Shown here in pieces: positions 24,881 to 33,807 of a DNA stretch of 64,000 nucleotides. Location: contig NZ_QPJD01000003.1 in the NCBI RefSeq assembly GCF_003337375.1, positions 1 to 64,000 of the forward strand. The letters run 5' to 3'. How positions within the stretch are numbered: position 1 is the stretch's first letter; each line of letters starts with the position of its first letter. Source of the DNA: Paenibacillus prosopidis. Lineage in GTDB: Bacteria > Bacillota > Bacilli > Paenibacillales > Paenibacillaceae. A program made the translations under genes and the position numbers. The notes under the pieces were generated by a model that had not been told where the DNA came from, ran no database searches, and worked only from the letters and a program-made list of their open reading frames with translations.

Positions 24881-26038
24881 TTAACGCTTTGGCTTCTCTA
24901 GTTTTTGCGATTCTCTAGAAATGCTCAGCAGCACACCCATACACATAAGACAAACGAGTAAGGACGAGCCGCCATAGCTGATAAACGGGAGTGTGACGCC
25001 TGTAATGGGTATTGTGCCGGTTACGCCGCCGATATTAATAAAGGCTTGAACGGCGATCAAGCCGACAATGCCGACTCCGACAACGGTCCCGTATTGATCG
25101 GGGCATCGGAGAGCGACGATAAGACCCCGCCACAAAAATAACAAATAAAATAGCAGAAAGATGGTGCTCCCGATAAAGCCGAACTCCTCGGCAATAACAG
25201 AAAAAATAAAATCGTTATAAGGATAACGCAAATAATGGAGCTTCTGCACGCTTTCTCCGAATCCGGCTCCAGTAATTCCGCCATGTCCGAGGGCCTGGAG
25301 CGAAGAGACCAGGTGAAAACCGGTGTCTTGCTGATCGGCAAGCGGATCGGTATATGAGGTCAACCGATCGATTCGGTATGCCCATTTCTCAGGCGCGGCT
25401 GCCATCCAAATGCCGAATACGACTGATACGAGTAGTATTACTGCCGTTCCTGCAAGAAACACATGCTTTAAGTTAGCGCCTCCCGCCAAAATCATAATGG
25501 AAGCACAAGCGGCAAGCACCATGCATGAGCCTAGATCGGGCTGCAGCATGATGAGAAAGCAGATGAATCCAACAATAATGATTACGGGAAGAAGTCCTTT
25601 TTTGAACTCGCGGAATTTTTCGTCCTTCTTAGAAATTAGCGCTCCGAGATATAAGATAATCGCTAGCTTCGCGGGTTCCGTCGGCTGGATGCCCATTGAT
25701 CCGATACCGAACCAGCTGCGGGCGCCGTTAACGGATTCGCTTACAAAAGGAACAAGCATAAGCATGATCATTACCGGTAAAAAGAAAAGCATAAAAACTT
25801 TCTTATATACCTGATAGCGCAGGTTCATCATAATAAGCATAATAAATACACCGAGGCCAGCCCATGCGAGCTGGCGCTTCGTAAAGTAAAGTGCATCGTT
25901 TTGAAACTTTTGCGATACAACCGCGATGCTCGAGCTTGCGCTAAATACCATCACAAGCCCAAATCCAACGAGCAAAAGCGTTAAGATGAGGAGCAGAAAG
26001 TCCGGTCTTCCACGGCTAACGTTCTGCGTGGCTTTCAT
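24881..26038 (-). CDS. ftsW: SEDS peptidoglycan polymerase, cell division protein FtsW
   Basis: FtsW polymerises glycan strands at the septum together with a class B penicillin-binding protein. The 385-aa protein has about ten membrane segments. Conserved SEDS features are present: VNGARSWFGIG, the catalytic-region QPTEPAKLAIILY, LQPDLGS and the C-terminal TGVTLPFISYGGSSLL. The paralogues RodA and SpoVE share these, so FtsW rather than SpoVE rests mainly on the nearby ylaN: in B. subtilis ylaN lies beside ftsW (ylaO). Upstream on the same strand, 10 bp away, is the YugN-like gene, so the two may be cotranscribed. Confidence 0.8.
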   Translation of the reverse strand: MKATQNVSRGRPDFLLLILTLLLVGFGLVMVFSASSSIAVVSQKFQNDALYFTKRQLAWAGLGVFIMLIMMNLRYQVYKKVFMLFFLPVMIMLMLVPFVSESVNGARSWFGIGSMGIQPTEPAKLAIILYLGALISKKDEKFREFKKGLLPVIIIVGFICFLIMLQPDLGSCMVLAACASIMILAGGANLKHVFLAGTAVILLVSVVFGIWMAAAPEKWAYRIDRLTSYTDPLADQQDTGFHLVSSLQALGHGGITGAGFGESVQKLHYLRYPYNDFIFSVIAEEFGFIGSTIFLLFYLLFLWRGLIVALRCPDQYGTVVGVGIVGLIAVQAFINIGGVTGTIPITGVTLPFISYGGSSLLVCLMCMGVLLSISRESQKLEKPKR

Positions 26039-26048
26039 AATTCCCCCG

Positions 26049-26393
26049 TTACGCCAGCAGTTGTTTCAATTGTTGAAGTCTTTGTGTTGCCGTATTCATA
26101 ATCTGTTGAGGCACCGGGGATTCATATTCGAGACCGTGCGGGAAAGTGGAGCGCCCGATGTAGACGGATTCGATGACGAGCACGGCATGAGGCGATTCAA
26201 GCTTGCCTTCAACAGCACGTGTAGCAATTCTCAAGTAGTAGTCTGAACCGCTAGCCCGGTCCTCAAGCTTCAAATCGTATGTAGCGCGGTAGTATTCCCA
26301 TTGCCAACGGACAAAACCAACCTTTTCGGCGGAATCGTCTAAATGTTCTAGTTCGCTTTTAACACCGTTCAATCCGGTATTTTCAATTATCAT
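26049..26393 (-). CDS. YugN-like family protein
   Basis: A 114-aa cytoplasmic protein matching the YugN-like family of Firmicutes, of unknown function. It contains KVGFVRWQWEYYRATYDLKLED and ends in a helical TQRLQQLKQLL. The start at 26393 is chosen because GGAGGG lies 7 nt upstream; an in-frame start at 26408 would sit on that ribosome site. A degenerate copy of the palindromic leader element lies directly before the ribosome site. It precedes ftsW by 10 bp on the same strand. Confidence 0.75.
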   Translation of the reverse strand: MIIENTGLNGVKSELEHLDDSAEKVGFVRWQWEYYRATYDLKLEDRASGSDYYLRIATRAVEGKLESPHAVLVIESVYIGRSTFPHGLEYESPVPQQIMNTATQRLQQLKQLLA

Positions 26394-26400
26394 GGTAGTT

Positions 26401-26445
26401 CCCTCCAAAGGTTTTGTGAAGCAAAACTGACGAAAGCAAGAGTTA
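26401..26445 (-). repeat. single degenerate palindromic leader element
   Basis: GTTTTG-TGAAG-CAAAAC (26411-26427) forms a hairpin ending 4 nt from the GGAGGG of the YugN-like gene. Upstream in the reading direction the sequence CTTGCTTTCGTCA resembles the GCTTACGAAGTA spacer of the 38-bp units at 8538 and 33808. Only one copy is present and it is diverged. Confidence 0.55.
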
Positions 26446-26551
26446 CTTCCAGTTCAAAAGACATAGTTATACATTCTTTTCTCATGATAGTATGTTTCCC
26501 CAGTCTGCGCAACCCTTACTCAGCCCTTTGGAAGCAATCAAAAGTGACATT

Positions 26552-26580
26552 TTGACGAATTGTTCCCGTTTAACTATAAC
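26552..26580 (+). promoter_or_regulatory. SigA-type promoter of the M20 amidohydrolase gene
   Basis: TTGACG (26552-26557), 17 nt, TATAAC (26575-26580): five of six matches in each box. It would give a leader of about 118 nt before the gene at 26705. Confidence 0.55.
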
Positions 26581-26704
26581 ATATCGTATAAGCTTCCTTA
26601 ATACGGCTTCGATCTGGTAAACTATATGAAATGAACCAAGTTTAATCGGAAGAAGCTATTTTTGATGCGAGTTTCAGGAACTTAACCTATAGGAGGTTTG
26701 CGAT

Positions 26705-27913
26705 ATGCAGACAGAAGATATCGTAGATCAAGCGCTGCAGCATCTTTATCCGGACATGATCCGCTGGCGCAGACATCTTCATCAGTATCCGGAGCTGTCC
26801 TTCCATGAAAGAGTAACGTCAAGCTGGATAGAGAATCAATTAATAGAATTGGGTTGTACGGTTCGGTCGGGGGTTGGCGGTCACGGCTTAATTGCAGTGA
26901 TTAAAGGAGACAAGCCGGGACCAGTTGTGGCACTGAGAGCGGACATTGATGCTTTGCCTATCCAAGATGAGAAAACATGCGATTACGCTTCGAAGGTACC
27001 AAATGTAATGCATGCTTGCGGTCACGATGCCCATACTGCAACGCTCCTTGCTGTAGCAGCCTATTATTCAGCTAATCGTGCCAATATTTCCGGTGAACGC
27101 AGGCTGCTGTTTCAGCCAGCCGAAGAGGTTACGCCGGGAGGCGCTTTGCCAATGATTAAGGACGGGGCGCTGGATGGTGTAGATGCTATTTACGGTGTGC
27201 ATTTGTGGACCCCGTTGGCGCATGGACTCGTATCGTCGAAGGCAGGACCGTTTATGGCTGCCGCGGACGAATTCGTGATAGATATTTTAGGACGCGGCGG
27301 ACATGGCGGCTTGCCGCATCAAGCGGTCGATGCGATTATGATCGGATCATCACTTGTTCAGTCGGTTCAATCGATTGTTAGCCGTAATGTCAACCCGCTC
27401 CATCCCGCTGTCGTAACAATCGGCTCGTTTCAAGCTGGCTCTACGAACAATATCATTGCGGAGCGGTGCAAAATGAAGGGAACGGTAAGGACGTTTGACG
27501 AGAAGACGAGAATGATGATTCACGAACGTCTGGAGACATTAATTAAACATACCTGTAATATGCATGAAGCGCAATTCGATTATCAAATGCGGATGGGTTA
27601 TCCCCCTGTCGTGAATGATGATCTTGAAGCTGAACGTTTCTTTAAGGTTGGCGCGTCGTTGTTCGGCGAAGAATCGGTTGTTCATTCAGAAGCAATAACG
27701 GTTGCTGAAGACTTTTCTTATTATTTGCAGCAGGTTCCCGGCTGCTTTATGTTTGTCGGAGCTGGTAACGAAGAATGCGGAGCAACCTATTCACACCATC
27801 ATCCGAAGTTTGATATTGATGAAAGAGCTATGCTGAGCGCTGCAAGACTGCTTATTGCGATGGCTGACGATTATGCGGCCGGCATTATTTCGCCAGAAAT
27901 CATAAAAGGATGA
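26705..27913 (+). CDS. M20 family amidohydrolase (N-acyl-amino-acid/hippurate hydrolase type)
   Basis: A cytoplasmic metal-dependent amidohydrolase of 402 aa. It starts with the family segment WRRHLHQYPELSFHE, has metal-ligand motifs VALRADIDALPIQ and MHACGHDAHTA, QPAEEVTPGG with the catalytic Glu, a dimerisation domain around GGHGGLPHQAVDAI, and the last ligand in SHHHPKFDIDE. Relatives hydrolyse N-acyl amino acids, hippurate or N-acetyl-diaminopimelate; the exact substrate cannot be read from sequence. AGGAGG precedes the ATG by 8 nt. No neighbour suggests a pathway. Confidence 0.88.
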   Translation: MQTEDIVDQALQHLYPDMIRWRRHLHQYPELSFHERVTSSWIENQLIELGCTVRSGVGGHGLIAVIKGDKPGPVVALRADIDALPIQDEKTCDYASKVPNVMHACGHDAHTATLLAVAAYYSANRANISGERRLLFQPAEEVTPGGALPMIKDGALDGVDAIYGVHLWTPLAHGLVSSKAGPFMAAADEFVIDILGRGGHGGLPHQAVDAIMIGSSLVQSVQSIVSRNVNPLHPAVVTIGSFQAGSTNNIIAERCKMKGTVRTFDEKTRMMIHERLETLIKHTCNMHEAQFDYQMRMGYPPVVNDDLEAERFFKVGASLFGEESVVHSEAITVAEDFSYYLQQVPGCFMFVGAGNEECGATYSHHHPKFDIDERAMLSAARLLIAMADDYAAGIISPEIIKG

Positions 27914-27943
27914 ATGAGCGGTGCCGCATTCGGATATCCTAAA

Positions 27944-27967
27944 CCTCGGATTCTAATTCGAGGAGGG
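27944..27967 (+). promoter_or_regulatory. hairpin overlapping the ribosome site of the CBS gene
   Basis: CCTCGGATT (27944-27952) pairs with AATTCGAGG (27955-27963), one G-T wobble. The right arm overlaps the first three bases of the Shine-Dalgarno AGGAGGG (27961-27967), so folding would partly hide the ribosome site. No regulator is known; this is read from sequence only. Confidence 0.4.
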
Positions 27968-27974
27968 TGCGGTT

Positions 27975-28406
27975 ATGCGAACAGTAAATGAAATAATGAC
28001 TACGGATTGTGTTACTGCTACACTGCAGGATAACATTTATGAGATTGCTGTTAAAATGAAGCAACATGATATTGGATTCATTCCTGTTGTCGAAGGGAAG
28101 AAGCTGATTGGAGTTGTAACTGACCGGGATTTGGTTATTCGCGGGTATGCGGCAAAGCATTCCGGATCTACGGCAGTGGAAGAGGTCATAACGAAGGATG
28201 TCGATACCATTACATCTAATACATCTACCGATGATGCGGCGAATTTAATGGCATCCAAGCAAATCCGCAGACTGCCTGTGGTCGATAACGGAGAGCTGGT
28301 CGGTGTACTGGCCATCGGTGATTTAGCTGTACGAGAAATTTTTGTTAATGAAGCTGGCGAAGCGCTAAGCGCTATTTCTGAGCATGAGCATAGAGCCGTT
28401 CATTAA
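27975..28406 (+). CDS. tandem CBS-domain protein (YhcV-like)
   Basis: A 143-aa protein consisting of two CBS domains (about residues 5-60 and 70-125), which together bind adenine nucleotides or similar ligands. Both domains end with the usual pattern (GFIPVVEGKKLIGVVTDRDL and RRLPVVDNGELVGVLAIGDLA). It resembles B. subtilis YhcV, of unknown role. It is not AcuB, which has an extra C-terminal domain. It follows the M20 gene by 61 bp and ends at a long palindromic terminator. Confidence 0.85.
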   Translation: MRTVNEIMTTDCVTATLQDNIYEIAVKMKQHDIGFIPVVEGKKLIGVVTDRDLVIRGYAAKHSGSTAVEEVITKDVDTITSNTSTDDAANLMASKQIRRLPVVDNGELVGVLAIGDLAVREIFVNEAGEALSAISEHEHRAVH

Positions 28407-28415
28407 AAGAATATA

Positions 28416-28470
28416 AACAAATAAGGCTGTCCAAAAGCGTTTGTTAACGCCCTGGACAGCCTTATTTGTT
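28416..28470. terminator. bidirectional terminator between the CBS and nuclease genes
   Basis: An 18-bp perfect stem (28416-28433 / 28453-28470, containing AAGGCTGTCCA) encloses a second inner hairpin GCGTT-TGTT-AACGC. A and T runs flank the structure on both strands. Confidence 0.85.
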
Positions 28471-28487
28471 AGCTAAACCGATTGCCG

Positions 28488-29333
28488 TTACTCATCTTCC
28501 CAAACAGATACCAGCTCATTGTACGCATTATATAGTTCGGCAGGATCTGACTCCTTGTTATTCCAAATGTTCTGTTCGCCCCATTCAAGTACGGACGAGT
28601 CGGATGGAGGCTCATCAGCTGAGGAGATAACGATTTTTTGCTGCGGATTTAATACAAATGGATCGAAAGGATACGTCTGATTGCCGCGCACGCTTACGAG
28701 TTTCCATCCATCCAAAGTGACCGGTTCATTGCTTGTGTTCTTTATCGTGACAAGCTCTGCACTTTTGTCTACTTCTATGAGGATACCGCTGCGGGCAGCT
28801 TTTTTGACAGGGAAATCAGTATTGCTGATGTCGGAAGCGTTGCTCCACAAGCCTTTCATTGCTTGCTTTGCTTGCTGCTCGAGCTGTTTGTATACGTTTT
28901 CCATTTTGACATTAGGTTCAACGATTAATACTTTTGCCAAGCCTTGCTCAAGCAGCAGCTCATTCAATATACGTCCGTCTTTCAGCTCGACTATCGCTAA
29001 TGTGCGATTGTATTTGTCAGTGATCTCCTCATCAAACGTGAGTCGGACCTCTTTGGACTCTGATAACAGCTTTTCTGTATAAGCGGATGCTTCCGGACCG
29101 AACGGTTCAACTGGTGAATTGGGTTTCTTAATCTCAGGCGTATCCACATAAAGAAGTCTAATGGTAGCCTCATCGTCGCCTGTTTTAATTTTGAAGGTAT
29201 CTCCGTCCACGATGTCTGAGACCGAATACCATTGATTTGTTTGTATATGGTTTAAGGAAAGATCAGCGATGGCCGAACAGCCGGCTAAAGGCAGACATAT
29301 GAGCATCAGGAGAATAATGATATTTCTTTTCAT
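28488..29333 (-). CDS. lipoprotein thermonuclease fused to a lamin-tail domain
   Basis: A 281-aa exported nuclease. A lipobox (PLAGC, Cys near residue 19) anchors it to the membrane. The staphylococcal-nuclease domain (about 36-165) keeps the three catalytic residues: Arg in TIRLLYVDTPE, Glu in PFGPEASAY and Arg in DKYNRTLAIV. The C-terminal 105 residues (VTIKNTSNEPVTLDGWKLVS..., then FDPFVLNPQQKIVI) look like a lamin-tail (LTD) fold, often attached to extracellular nucleases. GGAGGG precedes the ATG by 9 nt. It probably degrades extracellular DNA or RNA at the cell surface. It is a single gene. Confidence 0.85.
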   Translation of the reverse strand: MKRNIIILLMLICLPLAGCSAIADLSLNHIQTNQWYSVSDIVDGDTFKIKTGDDEATIRLLYVDTPEIKKPNSPVEPFGPEASAYTEKLLSESKEVRLTFDEEITDKYNRTLAIVELKDGRILNELLLEQGLAKVLIVEPNVKMENVYKQLEQQAKQAMKGLWSNASDISNTDFPVKKAARSGILIEVDKSAELVTIKNTSNEPVTLDGWKLVSVRGNQTYPFDPFVLNPQQKIVISSADEPPSDSSVLEWGEQNIWNNKESDPAELYNAYNELVSVWEDE

Positions 29334-29506
29334 GGATGTAATCCCTCCAGCCCATTAAGCAGTCATTATAAGATGTTCTTATTACTATACCACATTTTTG
29401 TCTCAGAAATCTCACAATGTATAGAGCAGTGTAAGCATAAAATTGTGTAAAACCATTCATACTGACATAAGGAATATTCTGTGTAAAACCTTTTAGGGGG
29501 AGAACG

Positions 29507-31210
29507 ATGTACGATCATCATGATGGGCCGCTCATTGTACAGTCTGATTTAACCGTGCTGCTCGATGAGAGCAGATCTTCTGCCGGGCTGGCAAGAGAAA
29601 AGCTGGCGCTTTTCACGGATGCGGTAAAAAGAGCGGGTTCGATACATACCTATCGCATTTCGGCATTGTCTTTATGGAATGCAGCTGCAGCCGGAATAAG
29701 CGCGAATGATATCATTGAATGGCTAACCGTATATGGTCGGTACGAGCTGCCGTTTCAAACGGAAGCTGCGGTGAGAAAGCTTATCGGCAGATACGGCAGA
29801 TTGCAGCTAACTGCCCAATCAGGGAAGCTGCTGTTTCAAGGCGATGCTTCATTAATGGAGGAGTTGGCAAGCCTACCGTCTATCTCAGGTTGGATCAAAG
29901 ACCGTCTGCAGCCAAATGAATGGGAGCTGGAAGCGGACTGCAGAGGCTCATTTAAGCAAGAGCTAACCCGTTTAGGTTACCCGATTATTGATTTGGCTGG
30001 CTATCACACGGGTGAAGCTTTATCCGTTCATGTCAGGGAAATTACGGTGAGTAACCGAAAGTTTACATTGAGGGATTATCAACAGGATGCAGTTGAAATG
30101 TTTTATAAAGAAGGAACGGTGCAAGGGGGAAGCGGCGTCGTCGTACTGCCCTGCGGAGCGGGGAAAACGATTGTCGGAATCGCCGCGTTAGCCCGGCTCA
30201 GCAGGGCGACTCTCATACTGACCTCGAATGCCACTTCGGTGAACCAGTGGAGAGAGGAGCTGCTTGATAAAACGTCGTTAAAAGATTCGGAGGTCGGGAT
30301 GTACTGCGGTACATTGAAACAGGTTCGCCCTGTTACGATTGCTACGTATAATATTTTGACGCACCGGAAATCGAATACGGCTCCATTCTCGCATATGAAG
30401 CTGTTTTCTGAGCGGGACTGGGGTCTTATTATATATGATGAGGTCCATTTGCTTCCGGCACCGGTGTTTCGAATGACAGCGGATATACAGGCAACCAGAA
30501 GGCTGGGCTTAACCGCAACGCTCGTTCGCGAGGATGGCTGTGCTGAGGATGTTTATTCGTTAATCGGACCGAAGCAATACGATATGCAATGGAAGACAGC
30601 TGAAGCCGGTTCACATATTGCTGCTGTATCATGTACGGAAATTAGAGTTCCGCTTCATAAAGAGAAAGAGGGGCTGTACCGGGATGCGGGCGCACGCTCC
30701 AAGCTAAGATTAGCGGCGGAAAATCCCGGTAAAATTCCCGTCGTACAGCAGCTCCTGCAAGAGCACAGGGGCAAGCCTACACTCATCATCGGACAATATT
30801 TGAATCAGCTGCATGAGGTTGCTGAAACCCTTAAGGTTCCTCTACTAACAGGCGAGGTTCCACAGCAGGAGCGCCAGCAGTTGTATGAGCGCTTTAAATC
30901 GGGTGCGATATCTGTGTTAATTGTTTCCAAGGTCGCTAATTTTGCAGTTGATTTACCTGATGCTTCTGTTGCTATCCAGCTTTCGGGAAGCTTTGGTTCA
31001 AGGCAGGAGGAAGCGCAGCGGATCGGCAGGCTGCTGCGGCCAAAGGAAGGAAACAATGAGGCTTGGTTTTACACAATAGTAACCGACCAAACGAAGGAAA
31101 CGGAGTTTGCTCTGAAGCGGCAGCTTTTTATGCTTGAACAAGGATATCATTATGAGCGCTTGAATGTGCCCGTGATTGACTTTTCCGAAAAGGAGGCTCT
31201 AGCGCAATGA
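29507..31210 (+). CDS. XPB/Rad25-type DNA helicase (superfamily 2)
   Basis: A 567-aa DNA helicase. After about 190 residues of N-terminal domain come the SF2 motifs: LPCGAGKTIVGIA (Walker A), ATYNILTHRK, DEVHLL (DEAH-like box), and LTATLVRED with the RED motif that marks XPB. The second RecA domain holds a PTLIIGQYLNQLHEVAE region and the final QRIGRLLRP. XPB opens DNA in eukaryotic repair and transcription; bacterial XPBs are 3'-5' helicases, probably for repair. The GGGGGAGAA ribosome site is well placed. It overlaps the next gene by 4 nt (ATGA), so the two are one operon. Confidence 0.9.
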   Translation: MYDHHDGPLIVQSDLTVLLDESRSSAGLAREKLALFTDAVKRAGSIHTYRISALSLWNAAAAGISANDIIEWLTVYGRYELPFQTEAAVRKLIGRYGRLQLTAQSGKLLFQGDASLMEELASLPSISGWIKDRLQPNEWELEADCRGSFKQELTRLGYPIIDLAGYHTGEALSVHVREITVSNRKFTLRDYQQDAVEMFYKEGTVQGGSGVVVLPCGAGKTIVGIAALARLSRATLILTSNATSVNQWREELLDKTSLKDSEVGMYCGTLKQVRPVTIATYNILTHRKSNTAPFSHMKLFSERDWGLIIYDEVHLLPAPVFRMTADIQATRRLGLTATLVREDGCAEDVYSLIGPKQYDMQWKTAEAGSHIAAVSCTEIRVPLHKEKEGLYRDAGARSKLRLAAENPGKIPVVQQLLQEHRGKPTLIIGQYLNQLHEVAETLKVPLLTGEVPQQERQQLYERFKSGAISVLIVSKVANFAVDLPDASVAIQLSGSFGSRQEEAQRIGRLLRPKEGNNEAWFYTIVTDQTKETEFALKRQLFMLEQGYHYERLNVPVIDFSEKEALAQ

Positions 31211-33246
31211 ATGTTCAACAATTGGTCAATAAGTTGTCTGACAAACGAATGGAGCAATTGCTGAATGCCTCCGTATGGAGATCTGCCAAGCTGCGCGGAA
31301 TGGCTTGGTCTGAAGCTGCTGTAGACAGCCGCTCCATTCATGAAGCAGCCGAGTTGTTATCGCCATATGCGTCTTGTTTCATAAAAGCAATGCTTCGGTT
31401 GTTTGCAGCTATGCCGGTTGATGGAGAACGGCTGCTAAGGGAAGTGCGGATGGATACGACACTTTCAGGCGCAGAATGTCTAATGGGTCTAACTGAACTG
31501 GAGGAAGCAGGTATTTTGTTCTCGGTCCGTAAAGTCTGGGGGGAGAGCCTCTACTTTATTCCGACCGACAGCTTTGCGATTTGGCAGCAAACATTATTTG
31601 CATGTAGTGCAGAGCCGCTGTCGCCTAGTGATAGACAAGGCTTGCTGGACGGTAAATTGAGAAAGGTATACAGGCCTCTCGGAAGGCAATTACTTTCCGC
31701 TTTCGCTATGTTGGCCAAAAACGGGATGGAGCTAACGGTCAAAGGGGCGCTACACAAGAAGACAGTTGCTAAGCTGCTGCAAGCTGTCGATTTTGATGAG
31801 CAGTGGCTGAGCCGGTTTGAATTGAAGTGGACGCTCCGTGAGCATTATCCATTGAAGGCTGCGTTTATTTTAGAAGCGGGCTTTGCATTCGGACTTCTTT
31901 ATGCGGAAGAAGGTACATTAAAATGGAATGAGGCCGTACTGGGTAATTGGCTTAACCTAAAGGAGGAGAAAAGAGAAAGACAATTGCTGGAATGGTGTTT
32001 AAAATTGCTTCTCCCTGCCGCTGATGTCAGCGCGCATATAGCCGCAGCTTTAATCGGGATGCAGGCTGGGCAATGGTATTCCGTACAGCACATGGAGCAG
32101 TGGCTGATAAATTCTCAAATAAGAGCTCCGATCGCGGCAGATTTGAATAGCGGAGCTAAAATGCCGGATTGGTACAGCTTATTTCACAGTTTCGGCTGGC
32201 TTGAGCTTGTAGATTACGAAATTTCAGGCGGGACGGGCACGCTGTTTCGCTGGAAGCCGTCTTCGCCCTTGGGAGCATTAAGCCATAATACGATGCTTGA
32301 AGTGAGGCGCTTTATTATTGTACAACCTAATGGAGAAGTGATAGCCCAGCCGGATAGCCCGTTTTCCATACGCTGGGAGCTCGAGTTGATGGCAGAGCAA
32401 GTATCGGATGAGCAGGTATCCATTTATCGGATCGACGCTGCAACGCTTGCCCGTTCCTTGGAGTTTGGAAGAACACGGGCAGCCATTCAGTCCTTCCTTG
32501 AGCAGGCAGCTGGAGGAGATCCTTTACCGGCTGCATTTGCAGCTCTACTGGAAGTGTGGACAAGCAGAGCTTGCCGGACAGAGTTCGCTGAGGTTGTATT
32601 GCTTCGTTGCGATAATGAACAAATGGCAGCATTCGTAAAAAATGATTTATCCATTGCACCATTATTAATGCAGCAGCTTGGTCAAACCGACTTCATCGTG
32701 GCTAAGTCTCAAATCAATGAGATTAGAAGCTGCCTACAGAAGGCCGGTTATCCGCCGCGCAAAGGAGTTCAAACGGCTGATTCGGCGGCAGAACGCCGCT
32801 TTCCATTTGTAGCTTGGGACGAAAGGAAAGACGTTAGATCTGCGATATTATCAGAATGGGAAAGCTGTCAACAAACAGCCCCGTTCATCTATGAGGCTTT
32901 CCCGCTGCATCATTTCGAATTGAATGACCGTGCTTCTAAAGAGACGTATCAGGCTTTCCCTCAGTGGGACAGCGTTCCTGCGATGTGGACGAAGCAATTA
33001 AGAACGTACCATCCTTCAACGAGAAGAGAGCTAATTGAACAGGCCTTGGAATGGCAGACGCCTGTACAGCTTCGAATAGAGAGCGAGCTTCGCTCCTTTG
33101 TGCCTGAGAAGCTGGAGCAGCAGGAGGGCGGCTGGGCTGTTGTCGGATTGCTGCGGGACGAGCGGGAACGTCAGCCAGTCCGGCTTACTCCCGATATGTG
33201 GGAGGAAATGCGGCTTGTCATTCCAGGCCAGACAGAGCCAATATAA
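31207..33246 (+). CDS. helicase-associated protein, partner of the XPB-like helicase
   Basis: A 679-aa cytoplasmic protein with no ATPase motifs. The segment around residues 375-520 (RRFIIVQPNGEVIAQPD..., RIDAATLARSLEFGRT, LRSCLQKAGY-like end) matches the XPB/Ssl2-type helicase-associated domain found in stand-alone partners of bacterial XPB. The N-terminal part is helical and Leu/Trp-rich. It overlaps the helicase gene by 4 nt, which suggests a fixed stoichiometric complex. Its biochemical role is not known to me; a DNA-damage recognition or helicase-loading function is inference. Confidence 0.75.
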   Translation: MNVQQLVNKLSDKRMEQLLNASVWRSAKLRGMAWSEAAVDSRSIHEAAELLSPYASCFIKAMLRLFAAMPVDGERLLREVRMDTTLSGAECLMGLTELEEAGILFSVRKVWGESLYFIPTDSFAIWQQTLFACSAEPLSPSDRQGLLDGKLRKVYRPLGRQLLSAFAMLAKNGMELTVKGALHKKTVAKLLQAVDFDEQWLSRFELKWTLREHYPLKAAFILEAGFAFGLLYAEEGTLKWNEAVLGNWLNLKEEKRERQLLEWCLKLLLPAADVSAHIAAALIGMQAGQWYSVQHMEQWLINSQIRAPIAADLNSGAKMPDWYSLFHSFGWLELVDYEISGGTGTLFRWKPSSPLGALSHNTMLEVRRFIIVQPNGEVIAQPDSPFSIRWELELMAEQVSDEQVSIYRIDAATLARSLEFGRTRAAIQSFLEQAAGGDPLPAAFAALLEVWTSRACRTEFAEVVLLRCDNEQMAAFVKNDLSIAPLLMQQLGQTDFIVAKSQINEIRSCLQKAGYPPRKGVQTADSAAERRFPFVAWDERKDVRSAILSEWESCQQTAPFIYEAFPLHHFELNDRASKETYQAFPQWDSVPAMWTKQLRTYHPSTRRELIEQALEWQTPVQLRIESELRSFVPEKLEQQEGGWAVVGLLRDERERQPVRLTPDMWEEMRLVIPGQTEPI

Positions 33247-33316
33247 TCTCTATCTATTGGCTAAGCTAATATGATATGATAATGTAGGAATTAGCGAATT
33301 GAAATGAGGTGGATAA

Positions 33317-33805
33317 ATGCCCACTGCTGGAGAGTTGACGGCTGTTCAGTTGGACCAGACAAATGGCGTCGTTTCTTCGCTTGATATGGCGTCGCTGCTG
33401 CTTTGTGCCTATGAATTAGGAGATTGGATTAATCAATCGGCGGAAGTTGCCGAATATCTATATTGGAAGTCGGCCGTGAATGAGGACGAGAAAGTGAAGC
33501 AAATGACTAAACAGTTCGCGAAGGCGAAGGAGTTGTTTGTCGAGTGCGAGCGCTTTGGTCGATTCCATCCCGATTACAACGCCGCGAAAGATAAAGTGAA
33601 GCAAATTGAACGAGAGCTGAGCGAGATTGAAAGCGTTCGCCACTTTAAATTTGCCGAGCAAGTCGTCGATGAGATGCTTTATGAGGTATCTCGTACGATA
33701 GCGGAGTCGGTTTCCGACAATATAAAAGTGCCCGGGAACGAAAAAGCCGGCGGAGGCTGCGGAAGCGGCGGCTCATGCGGTTGCGGAAGCGGCGGCTGCG
33801 GTTAA
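33317..33805 (+). CDS. ricF: RicF (YlbF), subunit of the RNase Y regulatory complex
   Basis: RicF forms the Ric (Y) complex with RicA and RicT, which carries Fe-S clusters and directs RNase Y processing of some mRNAs; it affects competence, sporulation and biofilm. The 162-aa protein has the helical YlbF/YmcA core (DYNAAKDKVKQIERELSEIE region) and a C-terminal Gly-Cys tail with five Cys in GCGSGGSCGCGSGGCG, the counterpart of the Cys-rich tail of B. subtilis YlbF. TGAGGTGG precedes the ATG. ylbG follows, as in B. subtilis, but here 168 bp of palindromic repeats separate them. Confidence 0.9.
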   Translation: MPTAGELTAVQLDQTNGVVSSLDMASLLLCAYELGDWINQSAEVAEYLYWKSAVNEDEKVKQMTKQFAKAKELFVECERFGRFHPDYNAAKDKVKQIERELSEIESVRHFKFAEQVVDEMLYEVSRTIAESVSDNIKVPGNEKAGGGCGSGGSCGCGSGGCG

Positions 33806-33807
33806 AT

